Both the position numbers and the translations under genes were made by a program. A stretch of DNA of 64,000 bases from assembly GCF_012933445.1 (NCBI RefSeq), contig NZ_JABBNC010000009.1, forward strand, positions 124,001-188,000, read 5' to 3'. The notes beneath the pieces are model-generated. The model made no database searches, was not told the DNA's origin, and was given only the letters and a program-made list of their open reading frames with translations. This stretch comes from Actinoplanes sp. TBRC 11911 (GTDB lineage Bacteria; Actinomycetota; Actinomycetes; Mycobacteriales; Micromonosporaceae). Shown in pieces: positions 43,562 to 52,047 of this stretch (position 1 is its first letter; the number at the start of each line of letters is the position of its first letter).

Positions 43562-43620
43562 AGACCTTGGCAAGTTAGGGCTCGCATGTGGGTCGCATGT
43601 GGGCGTAACTCTCCAAGGTC
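43562..43620. repeat. Inverted-repeat element B, related to the element at 26.5-26.8 kb
   Basis: GACCTTGG (43563-43570) and CCAAGGTC (43613-43620) are inverse copies enclosing two head-to-tail copies of CGCATGTGGG. The right arm CATGTGGGCGTAACTCTCC matches, on the opposite strand, the left arm of element A (positions 26549-26570) apart from one or two bases, and the left arm resembles the right arm of A. A further shared motif, CGTTTT followed by GATTTATC, occurs at 43790-43810. Confidence 0.6.
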
Positions 43621-44023
43621 GCGAAATCAACCGGCCAACAGCAGCCGCTAAAGCCTCTAATCTGAACAAATCGAGTGTCCTTTTAGGATTTCCGGCCAGT
43701 ATGTGGACGTTGCTGACCACATCGTGAGACCACCGCGCCGGCGAACGCGATCCACTGGTTCGCCCGTGCGACTCGAAGCCACCAAACCACGTTTTATCCA
43801 GATTTATCGCATATTGGCGCGGCTCCTACCATGAGTGTCCGCGACCGCGACATGCCAGCATCCCTCGGGCTACCACGACGTGCGGGTGTACCCGGACGCC
43901 GAGCGTTGCCCGGACTCGGCGAATGATCGCCCACGACCACGGCCTTAGGACTCATCTAGCGCGGGCGGGCGGCAAGGCGGGGGCACGTGCCTAGCCAGCC
44001 CACGGTCAGCACCGCCCGGACCA

Positions 44024-44303
44024 CGCCGCCCGGATCACGCCCCCCGGATCACGCCGCCCGAATCACGCCCCCCGGATCACGCCGCCCGAATCACGCCGCC
44101 CTGAGTGCGCCACCCGAATCACGCCACCCGGATCGCGCCACCCGGATCACGCCCCTCGGATCACGCCGCCCGAATCACGCCACCCGGATCGCGCCACCCG
44201 AATCGCGCCACCCGAATCACGCCGCCCTGAGTGCGCCACCCGAATCACGCCGCCCTGAGTGCGCCATCCGGATCGCGCCGCCCGGATCGCGCCGCCCGGA
44301 TCG
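44024..44303. repeat. 14-bp tandem repeat array, 20 units
   Basis: Twenty consecutive 14-base units of the form CGCC(G/A/C)CCCG(G/A)ATC(A/G). Three units (6, 15 and 17) are the distinct variant CGCCGCCCTGAGTG. Period and phase never slip across 280 bases. There are no spacers, so it is not a CRISPR array. The array ends 134 bases before arfB. Confidence 0.92.
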
Positions 44304-44437
44304 CGCCGAGCCTGTCCGTTGATCAAAACGGATTGGCGGCCTGGAAGGCGTAATGCGATGCTGGTCGGCGTGGTGAAGGAAGCGTCCGGCGGCGTCGGCA
44401 GCGGCTCGCACGGCCCGCGGTTCGCAAGGGGGACCTC

Positions 44438-44860
44438 ATGGCCGATGTCGTAGTCCGGCCCGGCGTTGTCATCCCGGAGGCCGAGCTGAACTGGCGTTTC
44501 TCGCGCTCCAGCGGCCCCGGCGGCCAGGGCGTGAACACAACCGACTCGCGGGTGGAGCTGTCCTGGAACCTGCTCGCGTCCAACGCCCTGGGACCAGCGT
44601 TGAAAGATCGGGCGGTCGAACGGCTCGGCGGCCGGCTGATCAACGGCTCCTTGACCATCGTCGCGTCGGAACACCGATCTCAACTCCGTAACCGCGAGGC
44701 GGCCGAGGCCCGTCTCGCCGCGCGAGTCGGCGAGGCCATCGCGCCTCCGCCCCGCGCCCGCCGCCCGACCAAGCCGTCGCGAGGTTCGGTCGAACGCCGC
44801 ATCGGCGAGAAGAAGCGCCGCGCCCAGATCAAGCGCGGCCGCCGCGGCGACATCGACTAG
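44438..44860 (+). CDS. arfB: Alternative ribosome-rescue factor ArfB (peptidyl-tRNA hydrolase)
   Basis: ArfB (YaeJ/ICT1 family) frees ribosomes stalled at mRNA ends by hydrolysing peptidyl-tRNA. The 140-residue protein has the catalytic GGQ in FSRSSGPGGQGVNTTDSRVE near residue 30 and a basic C-terminal tail (about 105-140, RARRPTKPSRGSVERRIGEK) that enters the mRNA channel. Length is normal for this group. ATG start MADVVVRPGVVIPEAEL preceded by AAGGGGG. Confidence 0.93.
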   Translation: MADVVVRPGVVIPEAELNWRFSRSSGPGGQGVNTTDSRVELSWNLLASNALGPALKDRAVERLGGRLINGSLTIVASEHRSQLRNREAAEARLAARVGEAIAPPPRARRPTKPSRGSVERRIGEKKRRAQIKRGRRGDID

Positions 44861-45060
44861 AGACCTGCTAGGCGAAACGGTCGCGCCCGAGCCACGGCCG
44901 CGCCGCCGCTGGAAACCGCAAGTGAATCTGGCGGCGCTCCAACCCAACTCACCAAGATCCGGCGTCGGGCCGCAGCACAACCCAGCCGCCAGCCGCACCC
45001 CAAACCGCAAGAAAACGAATGGCGGCGCACCGCGTTGGGCTCGGGGCGGAAGCGGCGTGC

Positions 45061-45348
45061 CTATTCCGCCGACGGCTGCTTGCGGTCGGAGTGACCCAGG
45101 TCTCGGTCCGGGGCGACCCGGTCTCGTACCAGACGCTTCAGCTCGGCCATCTCCGGGAAGCCGCTTTCCTTGCGGGACCAGATGGTCTCGCCGTCGAGGC
45201 GGATCTCGAAAACCCCGCCGATGCCCGGGATCAACGCGACCTCACCCAGGTCACGCTGGAAGGTCGTGAGCAGCTCCTGCGCCGTCCAGGCGGCTCGCAG
45301 CAGCCAGCGGCACTGGGTGCAGTACTCGATTTCGAGGCGAGGGTTCAC
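45061..45348 (-). CDS. SelT/SelW/SelH (Rdx) family redox protein
   Basis: A 95-residue thioredoxin-fold-like protein of the Rdx family, begun at a GTG (VNPRLEIEYCTQCRWLLRAAW). The CxxC redox motif is CTQC at residues 9-12, both Cys encoded by ordinary codons, i.e. the non-selenocysteine form. The C-terminal region has GGVFEIRLDGETIWSRKESGFPEM, typical of the family. Cellular role is unknown. It is divergent from the ThrRS paralogue, whose leader peptide starts 54 bases away. Confidence 0.9.
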   Translation of the reverse strand: MNPRLEIEYCTQCRWLLRAAWTAQELLTTFQRDLGEVALIPGIGGVFEIRLDGETIWSRKESGFPEMAELKRLVRDRVAPDRDLGHSDRKQPSAE

Positions 45349-45402
45349 GACGCCCAAGTTTATTGGGCGGACGCGGGGACGACCGCGACCTACCATTGGC
45401 GC

Positions 45403-45462
45403 ATGCGGAAGCACGCGCTTGTCACGACGACGCCGGGAGCACCCGGCAGCCGATCGCGCTGA
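45403..45462 (+). CDS. Threonine-rich leader peptide of the ThrRS paralogue (attenuator)
   Basis: A 19-codon frame MRKHALVTTTPGAPGSRSR ending TGA at 45460-45462. Three consecutive ACG (Thr) codons occupy 45424-45432, immediately followed by a small hairpin (GCCGGG/CCCGGC, 45432-45447) and, 20 bases after the stop, by a terminator-like hairpin. It precedes a threonyl-tRNA synthetase gene, so a control-codon match to the product is striking. TACCAT at 45391-45396 is a possible -10 box that would make the peptide leaderless; no ribosome site is visible. Translation is inferred. Confidence 0.7.
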   Translation: MRKHALVTTTPGAPGSRSR

Positions 45463-45481
45463 CCGCATCACACAAGCGACG

Positions 45482-45514
45482 AACGGCCCCGGGCGAGATG
45501 CCCAGGGCCGTTTT
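45482..45514 (+). terminator. Attenuator hairpin upstream of the ThrRS paralogue
   Basis: AACGGCCC pairs with GGGCCGTT, continuing inward as GGGC/GCCC with one mismatch, and the stem runs into TTTT at 45511-45514. It lies between the Thr leader peptide and the synthetase start (45561). CCGGG in its 5' arm can alternatively pair with CCCGG at 45442-45446, which would compete with termination. Confidence 0.72.
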
Positions 45515-45560
45515 CGCGCTCCGAGGTCTCGTCCGGGCCGTCGAACCAAGGAGACCGGAC

Positions 45561-46769
45561 ATGGACCATCGCAAACTCGGACGCGACCTCGACATCTTCG
45601 ACTCGGATCCGCTCATCGGGGCGGGCCTGCCGTTCTGGCTGCCCGGCGGGGCGGCCGCCCGGTATGAGGTCGAGCGGTACCTGCGCGGGCTGGAACGCCG
45701 CGCCGGGTACCAGCACGTCTACTCCCCCGCGCTCGGAAAACGCCGGATGTACGAGCTGTCGGGGCACTGGAAGAACTACGCGGACGACATGTTCCCGCCG
45801 ATGCGGATGGGCGACGACGAACTGGTCCTACGACCGAGCAACTGCCCGCACCACGCCCTTATCTTCAAGTCGCGTCAGCGGTCCTACCGCGATCTCCCGC
45901 TGCGCATCGCCGAGATGGGCGACATGTATCGCGCCGAACGCTCCGGGGTCGTCGGCGGGCTCGGACGCGTGCGGGCCATCCACCTCAACGACGCACACAA
46001 CTTCTGCGCGCTCGACCAGGTCGCGGATGAGGTGGCGGCGATCCTGCGACTGATGCGCGAGGCCCACGCCGCCCTCGGGTTCGAGCCGGCGTCCTACCGC
46101 CTCTCGCTGCGCGGCAACGGCGGCAAATACGGGGGTGACGACGAGGAGTGGGCGCTCGCCGGGAAATTGCTGCGCGAAGCGCTCGACGCCGAGCGGATCT
46201 CCTATGTGGAGGCTGCGGGCGAGGCCGCCTTCTACGGGCCGAAGATCGATGTTCAGATCGCCGACGCGGCCGGCCGGGAGTCCAGTCTGGCCACCGTGCA
46301 GGTGGACTTCCATCAGCCCCGGCAGTTCGGCCTCGAGTACGCCGACGCGGCCGGTGGCCGGTCCCGCCCGGTCATGGTGCACCGCAGCCTGGCCGGCTCG
46401 ATGGAACGCCTCTTCGCACACCTGCTCGAAGTGCATCAGGGCGCGTTCCCCGTCTGGTACGCGCCGGTGCAACTCGACGTCCTGCCCGTGTCCGCGGACC
46501 AGGCCGCGCAGGCCCACGCCCTCGTCGGCGCGGCGATGGACGACGACCTGCGGGCCGAGGCGCACCACGACGGTTCGATCGGCGCGCGTATCCGTCATGC
46601 CGCCGAGCGGAAAATCCCGTACGTGGGAGTGATCGGCGCCCGGGAGGCGGAAGCGGGACAGGTGGCACTGCGATTGCGGGACGGCAGGCAGCTCCGGCCG
46701 ATGCCGATCGCCGATGCGATCGCGCTGATCGGCCGGATCGCCCGTGACCGTTCGTCAGGCCTGGACTGA
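45561..46769 (+). CDS. Threonyl-tRNA synthetase paralogue lacking TGS and editing domains
   Basis: A 402-residue class II synthetase that starts directly with the catalytic domain (MDHRKLGRDLDIFDSDPLIGAGLPFWLPGG split at the domain entry). Full ThrRS has about 240 extra N-terminal residues (TGS and N2 editing domains), absent here. Zinc ligands are kept: Cys in LRPSNCPHHALIF, His in NDAHNFC and His in VMVHRSL. Motif 2 is altered (YRAERSG in place of HRNEPSG; GGLGRVR in place of HGLMRVR). The C-terminal anticodon-binding domain (about 300-402) is complete. Likely an auxiliary or resistance-type ThrRS, controlled by the leader upstream; without editing it may mischarge serine. The gene overlaps convergent cimA by 15 bases. 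Confidence 0.88.
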   Translation: MDHRKLGRDLDIFDSDPLIGAGLPFWLPGGAAARYEVERYLRGLERRAGYQHVYSPALGKRRMYELSGHWKNYADDMFPPMRMGDDELVLRPSNCPHHALIFKSRQRSYRDLPLRIAEMGDMYRAERSGVVGGLGRVRAIHLNDAHNFCALDQVADEVAAILRLMREAHAALGFEPASYRLSLRGNGGKYGGDDEEWALAGKLLREALDAERISYVEAAGEAAFYGPKIDVQIADAAGRESSLATVQVDFHQPRQFGLEYADAAGGRSRPVMVHRSLAGSMERLFAHLLEVHQGAFPVWYAPVQLDVLPVSADQAAQAHALVGAAMDDDLRAEAHHDGSIGARIRHAAERKIPYVGVIGAREAEAGQVALRLRDGRQLRPMPIADAIALIGRIARDRSSGLD

Positions 46770-48341
46770 CTCGCGGGCCAGGCCGTACGTCAAGGCGTCG
46801 ACCAGCGCCACCCAGGACGCCTCGACGATGTTCTCGTGGACGCCCACGGTGGTCCAGTCACGGTCGCCGTCACCCGTGTCGAGCAGAACGCGGGTGATGG
46901 CGTTCGTGCCGTGGCTGCCCTCCAGGATGCGCACCTTGTAGTCGGTCAGCTCGAACGTCTTGAGCTGCGGATAGTGCTGCGACAGCGCCGCCCGCAGCGC
47001 CTCGTCCAGCGCGTTGACCGGACCGTTGCCCTCGGCCGTGGCGATGACCCGCTCGCCCCGTACTCGTACCTTCACGGTCGCCTCGGAGACCACCGACCCG
47101 TCCTCGCGATGCTCGACCTGCGTGCGCCACGATTCGAGGGTGAACGGGCGTACGACCCCGTGGCCCGGCAGTTCACCTCGGACGAGAAGTTCGAAGGAGG
47201 CGTCCGCGGCCTCGAAGGACCAGCCGCCCGCCTCGAGTTCCTTCACCTTGCGCGTCACCGCGGACAGCGTGTCCGGATGGCCGGCCAGGTCGAGCCCGAG
47301 TTCCCGACTCTTGAGCTCGATGCTGGCCCGGCCGGCCATCTCGGTCACGAGGATCCGCATGTCGTTGCCCACCACCGACGGGTCGACGTGGTTGTAGAGC
47401 AGCGGATCAACTTTGATCGCACTCGCATGCAGCCCCGCCTTGTGAGCGAACGCGGCGGCCCCGACGTAGGCCTGGTGGGTGTCGGGGGCGATGTTGGCGA
47501 TCTCGGCGAGCGCGGTCGAGACGCGCGACGCCTGTTCGAGGCACCCGTCCGGTAGGACCTGGAGCCCGAGCTTCAGCTGGATGTTGCTGACCGTGGCGAA
47601 CAGGTCGGCGTTGCCGGGTCGCTCGCCGTAGCCGTTCGCGGTGCACTGGAAGTGTTTGACGCCGGCCTCGACCGCGGCGATCGTGTTCGCCACCGCGCAC
47701 GAGGTGTCGTTCTGGCAGTGGATGCCGAGCCGGTCGGCGCTCACCCCGGTCCGGGCGACCACCTCGTTGATCGCCGCCGTGATCATCGAGGGCAGCATGC
47801 CGCCGTTGGTGTCACACATGATCACGCGTTCGGCCCCGGCGTCGAAGGCGGTCCGCACGACGGACGCGGTGTAGGCCGGGTCGTACCGGAAGCCGTCGAA
47901 GAAGTGCTCGCAGTCGACGAACGCGCGCCGCCCGTTGGCGACCAGGTGCCGCACGGTGTCGCGGACCATCGCGAGGTTTTCGTCGCCGGTGGTCCGTAAT
48001 GCCCGTTCGACGTGCCGGATGTCGGACTTGGCAACCACGCACACGACCGGGGTCTCGGCGTCCAGCAGGGCCTGCACCTGCGGATCGTGCGACACCTCGA
48101 CGCCGGCCTTGCGGGTCGCTCCGAACGCCACCAGCACCGCGTTCGTCAGCGAGAGCTCGGTGCGGGCGCGCGCGAAGAACTCGGTGTCCTTGGGCATGGC
48201 GCCGGGCCAGCCGCCCTCGATGAAACCCACGCCGAACTCGTCCAGCAGCTTCGCGACCGCCAGTTTGTCGGCGACCGTGTAGCTGATTCCCTCTCGCTGT
48301 GCTCCGTCGCGCAACGTGGTGTCGAAGACCTGGTAGTCCAT
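46755..48341 (-). CDS. cimA: Citramalate synthase
   Basis: CimA condenses pyruvate and acetyl-CoA to citramalate, opening the threonine-independent route to isoleucine. The 528-residue protein begins MDYQVFDTTLRDGAQREGIS (catalytic DTTLRDG), has the HCQNDTSCAVANT and GYGERPGNADL motifs of the HMG-CoA lyase-like barrel, and a C-terminal LeuA-type allosteric dimer domain (about 395-528). Length and GNADL favour the CimA/2-isopropylmalate-synthase-like clade; isopropylmalate synthase proper (leuA) is not in the window. The gene has a leader-peptide attenuator upstream. Start is after AAGGGGA. Confidence 0.92.
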   Translation of the reverse strand: MDYQVFDTTLRDGAQREGISYTVADKLAVAKLLDEFGVGFIEGGWPGAMPKDTEFFARARTELSLTNAVLVAFGATRKAGVEVSHDPQVQALLDAETPVVCVVAKSDIRHVERALRTTGDENLAMVRDTVRHLVANGRRAFVDCEHFFDGFRYDPAYTASVVRTAFDAGAERVIMCDTNGGMLPSMITAAINEVVARTGVSADRLGIHCQNDTSCAVANTIAAVEAGVKHFQCTANGYGERPGNADLFATVSNIQLKLGLQVLPDGCLEQASRVSTALAEIANIAPDTHQAYVGAAAFAHKAGLHASAIKVDPLLYNHVDPSVVGNDMRILVTEMAGRASIELKSRELGLDLAGHPDTLSAVTRKVKELEAGGWSFEAADASFELLVRGELPGHGVVRPFTLESWRTQVEHREDGSVVSEATVKVRVRGERVIATAEGNGPVNALDEALRAALSQHYPQLKTFELTDYKVRILEGSHGTNAITRVLLDTGDGDRDWTTVGVHENIVEASWVALVDALTYGLARESVQA

Positions 48342-48372
48342 GGCGCGTCCCCTTCGAGGATTCTTCAGTGAC

Positions 48373-48407
48373 CAAAACAAAAGACCCCCCGCTCATGCGG
48401 GAGGTCT
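48373..48407 (-). terminator. Attenuator hairpin upstream of cimA
   Basis: On the minus strand AGACCTCCCGC pairs with GCGGGGGGTCT (one U-G pair) around ATGA, followed by TTTTGTTTTG. It lies 32 bases before the cimA start and just after the leader peptide. Another stem (GCGCGCCGGC with GCCGACGCGC, 9 of 10 pairs) sits between the leader stop codon and this terminator. Confidence 0.82.
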
Positions 48408-48435
48408 GCGCGTCGGCGAGAGGTCAGCCGGCGCG

Positions 48436-48483
48436 CTAGGTGCTAATGAGAAGCACGGAGTGGTGGGTCACGCCACGAAGCAT
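48436..48483 (-). CDS. Leu/Ile leader peptide of cimA
   Basis: A 15-codon frame MLRGVTHHSVLLIST ending in TAG. The control codons are CTT-CTC-ATT (Leu-Leu-Ile), including two codons (CTT, ATT) that are rare in this GC-rich genome, and they lie in the loop of a GTGCT/AGCAC hairpin. The terminator follows 28 bases after the stop. The arrangement is that of a transcription attenuator sensing charged tRNA-Leu and tRNA-Ile, which fits the product. No ribosome site is obvious. Confidence 0.75.
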   Translation of the reverse strand: MLRGVTHHSVLLIST

Positions 48484-48625
48484 GCCACGGACGGCGCGGA
48501 CTGAGACAGAAAATCCAATTGCTGGGACAAGTACGCCCGTACGAGTGGGCTTGACCTGCGCGGTTGCCCGTTTCCGGCCTGATGGGGGGCGGCTGGCGAA
48601 GGCCCGGCCCGGCTAGGTTTGCGGG

Positions 48626-49366
48626 GTGGCTGTGGAACCGTACCCCCGGAATCTTGGCTTTTCCCGCACCTACAACTTCCGCGACGTCGGCGGCTATACC
48701 GGCCTCGACGGGCGCACCGTCCGCTGGCGGCGGCTGTTCCGCTCGGACGCGCTGCACCGGCTCGGCGAGGACGACGCCGAGGAGTTCGCGGCCTTAGGCA
48801 TCCGGACGGTGATCGACCTGCGGCGCCCGTTCGAGATCGAGAAGTACGGACGGGTGGCCGACCGCTACGGCCTCGACTATCACAATCTCGTTCTCAAGCA
48901 CGTCGACTGGGAAGAGGTCGAGCACCCGGACGACGTCGTGCACGAACGCTGGCTGGCCGACCGGTATCTGAACTTCGCCGAGGACGGCCGGGAGGCGCTG
49001 CTCGGCTCGTTACGGGTGATCGCCGACCCGGACCAGGCGCCGGTGGTGGTGCACTGCATGGCCGGCAAGGATCGCACCGGGACCGTCTGCGCGCTCGCGT
49101 TGTCGCTGCTCGGAGTGTCCGACGAGGACATCGCCGCGGACTACGCGCTGACCAGCCCGGCGATGGAGCGGCTCACCGCGTACCTGCTGGAGAAGCACCC
49201 GGAGGCGGTGCAGGGCAACGAGCACATGTACGACTCGCCGCCCGGCGCCATGCAGCTGTTCCTCGACGACCTGCGCGCCCTGCACGGCTCGGTCGAGGGC
49301 TTCGTGAAGGAGATCGGCGTGAACGACGACGAGATCGCCGCGATGCGCGCCCACCTGTTGTCCTAG
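48626..49366 (+). CDS. Tyrosine-protein phosphatase (MptpB-like family)
   Basis: A 246-residue phosphatase of the Y_phosphatase3/MptpB-like family. The P-loop is VVVHCMAGKDRTGT, with catalytic Cys and Arg intact and the Lys-Asp pair that in relatives allows phosphoinositide as well as phospho-Tyr hydrolysis. N-terminal NFRDVGGYTG and FRSDALHRLGEDD are family signatures. No signal peptide. GTG start. Ends in a strong terminator shared with convergent ilvE. Confidence 0.92.
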   Translation: MAVEPYPRNLGFSRTYNFRDVGGYTGLDGRTVRWRRLFRSDALHRLGEDDAEEFAALGIRTVIDLRRPFEIEKYGRVADRYGLDYHNLVLKHVDWEEVEHPDDVVHERWLADRYLNFAEDGREALLGSLRVIADPDQAPVVVHCMAGKDRTGTVCALALSLLGVSDEDIAADYALTSPAMERLTAYLLEKHPEAVQGNEHMYDSPPGAMQLFLDDLRALHGSVEGFVKEIGVNDDEIAAMRAHLLS

Positions 49367-49368
49367 GG

Positions 49369-49396
49369 GGTGTGGGGAGTTGCGGCTCCCCACACC
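49369..49396. terminator. Bidirectional terminator between the phosphatase gene and ilvE
   Basis: A perfect 11-bp stem (GGTGTGGGGAG / CTCCCCACACC) with a 6-base loop occupies the whole gap between the two stop codons. The stem resembles the inverted motif in the 62-bp repeats at 2977-3162. Confidence 0.85.
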
Positions 49397-50494
<1,098 letters not shown>

Positions 50495-50540
50495 GAGCAG
50501 ATGACCTGCTTTCTGAAGGAAGCTTTCGATTGAGGCGCGT

Positions 50541-50587
50541 ATCACCCGAGGGTGACATGAAGATACCCCGAACGGACGTTAAGGCAA
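50541..50587 (-). promoter_or_regulatory. ilvE promoter with overlapping palindrome
   Basis: On the minus strand TTGCCT (50587-50582) and TATCTT (50565-50560) form -35 and -10 boxes with 16 bases between. Immediately downstream, TCACCC and GGGTGA (50542-50555) make a palindrome covering the expected transcription start, which suggests a repressor site. No regulator can be named. Confidence 0.5.
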
Positions 50588-50639
50588 CGGCCGCAGTCGA
50601 GGGAGGGTGCGAATGCTGGGGGTTTCCGCAGGGCCCCGG

Positions 50640-51671
50640 TCAGAGGGCGGCGGCGACCCGGTCGCCGACTTCGGCGGTTCGCAGCGAGGCGCCCGGAGCC
50701 CGGGACGCGACCTCCGCCGCGACCGCCTCGGTTACTCGGGCCGCTTCGGCGCGGTGCCCTAGGTGTTCGAGCAGAAGGGCAGCCGACAGGATCGCTGCGG
50801 CCGGGTCGGCAATGCCTTGACCGGCGATGTCCGGAGCCGAACCATGCACCGGTTCGAAGGTCGACGGATAGCGCCGCGAAGGGTTGACCGAGCCGCTGGC
50901 GGCCATGCCGATACCGCCGGTCACGGCGGCGGCGATGTCGGTGAGGATGTCGCCGAACAGGTTGTCGGTGACGACCACGTCGTAACGCTGCGGGTTGCTC
51001 ACCAGGAACATCGACGCGGCGTCGACGTGCTGGTATTCGGTGGTGACCTCGGGGAACTCGGCGGCCACCGCGGCGAACGTGCGCGACCACAGGCTGCCGG
51101 CCTTGGTGAGCACGTTGGTCTTGTGCACCAGCGTCAGGTGGCGCCGGTCGCGGACCTGGGCGCGGGCGAAGGCGTCGCGGATGACCCGCTCGACGCCGTG
51201 CCGGGTGTTGAGGCTTTCCTCGGTCGCGATCTCGGCGGGGGTGTCCTTGTGCAGGACGCCGCCGGCGCCGACGTAGAGGCCCTCGGTGCCCTCGCGGACC
51301 ACGATCATGTCGATCTCGCCGGGCTTGACGCCGGCCAGCGGGCTCACGGTGCCCGGCCAGAGACGCGAGGGACGAAGATTCACATACTGGTCGAAGTCGA
51401 ACCGGAGCTTGAGGAGCAGGCCGCGCTCGAGGACGCCGGGCGGGACGCTGGGGTCACCGATCGCGCCGAGCAGGATGGCGTCGTGACCGGCCAGCTCGTC
51501 CTCGACGGACGGGGGCAGGACCTCGCCGGTACGGTTATACAGCCGGGCGCCGAGGTCGTAGTCGTGGAACTCGCTGCCGGGAAGGACGGCCTCGATCACC
51601 TTGCGCGCCTCGGCGGTGACCTCGGTCCCGATGCCGTCGCCGCCGACGACGGCGATGCGCGCCACGCTCAC
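50640..51671 (-). CDS. leuB: 3-isopropylmalate dehydrogenase
   Basis: LeuB oxidises 3-isopropylmalate (and 3-methylmalate in the citramalate route). The 343-residue protein begins [19 protein letters not shown], has the [11 protein letters not shown] substrate loop, [16 protein letters not shown], the metal-binding [13 protein letters not shown] and the NAD-binding [19 protein letters not shown]. The GTG at 51671 lies seven bases after GGGAG. A hairpin and a small open frame lie upstream and may be part of a leader. Confidence 0.95.
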   Translation of the reverse strand: MSVARIAVVGGDGIGTEVTAEARKVIEAVLPGSEFHDYDLGARLYNRTGEVLPPSVEDELAGHDAILLGAIGDPSVPPGVLERGLLLKLRFDFDQYVNLRPSRLWPGTVSPLAGVKPGEIDMIVVREGTEGLYVGAGGVLHKDTPAEIATEESLNTRHGVERVIRDAFARAQVRDRRHLTLVHKTNVLTKAGSLWSRTFAAVAAEFPEVTTEYQHVDAASMFLVSNPQRYDVVVTDNLFGDILTDIAAAVTGGIGMAASGSVNPSRRYPSTFEPVHGSAPDIAGQGIADPAAAILSAALLLEHLGHRAEAARVTEAVAAEVASRAPGASLRTAEVGDRVAAAL

Positions 51672-52047
51672 GTCAAACTCCCTCGACTTACCAGTTGCCG
51701 CGCTCACAGTAGCGGGCCGTCTCGATTTTCGGAACAACAGTCCCAGAAATTGAGATATCGATAAGTGGGGTCATGGCTCTGACCAGCGTATTGACCCCGG
51801 ACGCGAACAGCCCCCGCACCGCGGCAAACGGTAACGGGGGCTGATGCGACGAGTACGCGTGGCTCGGTCCCGCCGGAAGAGCCGCGCGACACGCAAAAGT
51901 GTGCACGTCACCCGAAGACGTGCCCACGAGCGAGTCGTGCGGCAGGGACAACGCTAGCGATGTGGACTAAAGACGCGCAAGACGCATCCCCCGCGTGTCG
52001 CCGGGGTAGTTCCGGCGTGTCGCGCTCGGTGATGGCACCATGCGCCG
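51672..52047. other. leuB upstream region with hairpin
   Basis: 376 bases divergent between leuB and a hypothetical gene. The region near 51720-51780 is AT-richer. CAGCCCCCG (51808-51816) and CGGGGGCTG (51835-51843) form a 9-bp stem. Together with a small frame at 51688-51774 it could be a leuB leader, though the order hairpin-then-peptide is opposite to a classical attenuator. Nothing else is recognisable. Confidence 0.45.
51688..51774 (-). CDS. Possible upstream open reading frame of leuB
   Basis: A 28-codon frame starting [18 protein letters not shown] and ending TAA 16 bases before the leuB start. It is rich in Ile and Val and uses A/T-ending codons uncommon in this genome (ATA-type absent, but CTT, ATT, GTT and TCT occur), unlike chance sequence here. 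No terminator lies between it and leuB, so it would act, if at all, on translation. No clear ribosome site. Speculative. Confidence 0.3.
   Translation of the reverse strand: MTPLIDISISGTVVPKIETARYCERGNW

Larger units (their letters stand above)
42852..44437. other. Gene-free repeat island between the M16 operon and arfB
   Basis: About 1.6 kb with no gene I can support. It contains very GC-rich low-complexity sequence (42960-43030), a 21-bp tandem array (43155-43322), a 14-bp palindrome (43389-43402), an AT-richer segment with an inverted-repeat motif (43562-43620) and a 14-bp tandem array (44024-44303). Open frames exist on both strands only because the repeat units keep stop codons out of several frames. 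Confidence 0.65.

Noticed and set aside
42823..43578. Long plus-strand frame (251 residues) through the 21-bp array
   Set aside because: It starts antisense inside the M16 gene, owes its length to the repeat period and high GC, and has no ribosome site or recognisable domain.
44024..44303. CRISPR array
   Set aside because: Units are 14 bases, directly adjacent, with no spacers and no cas genes nearby.
45349..45560. T-box riboswitch for the ThrRS paralogue
   Set aside because: The leader is too short and I see no T-box core or specifier loop; the leader-peptide model explains the Thr codons and terminator better.
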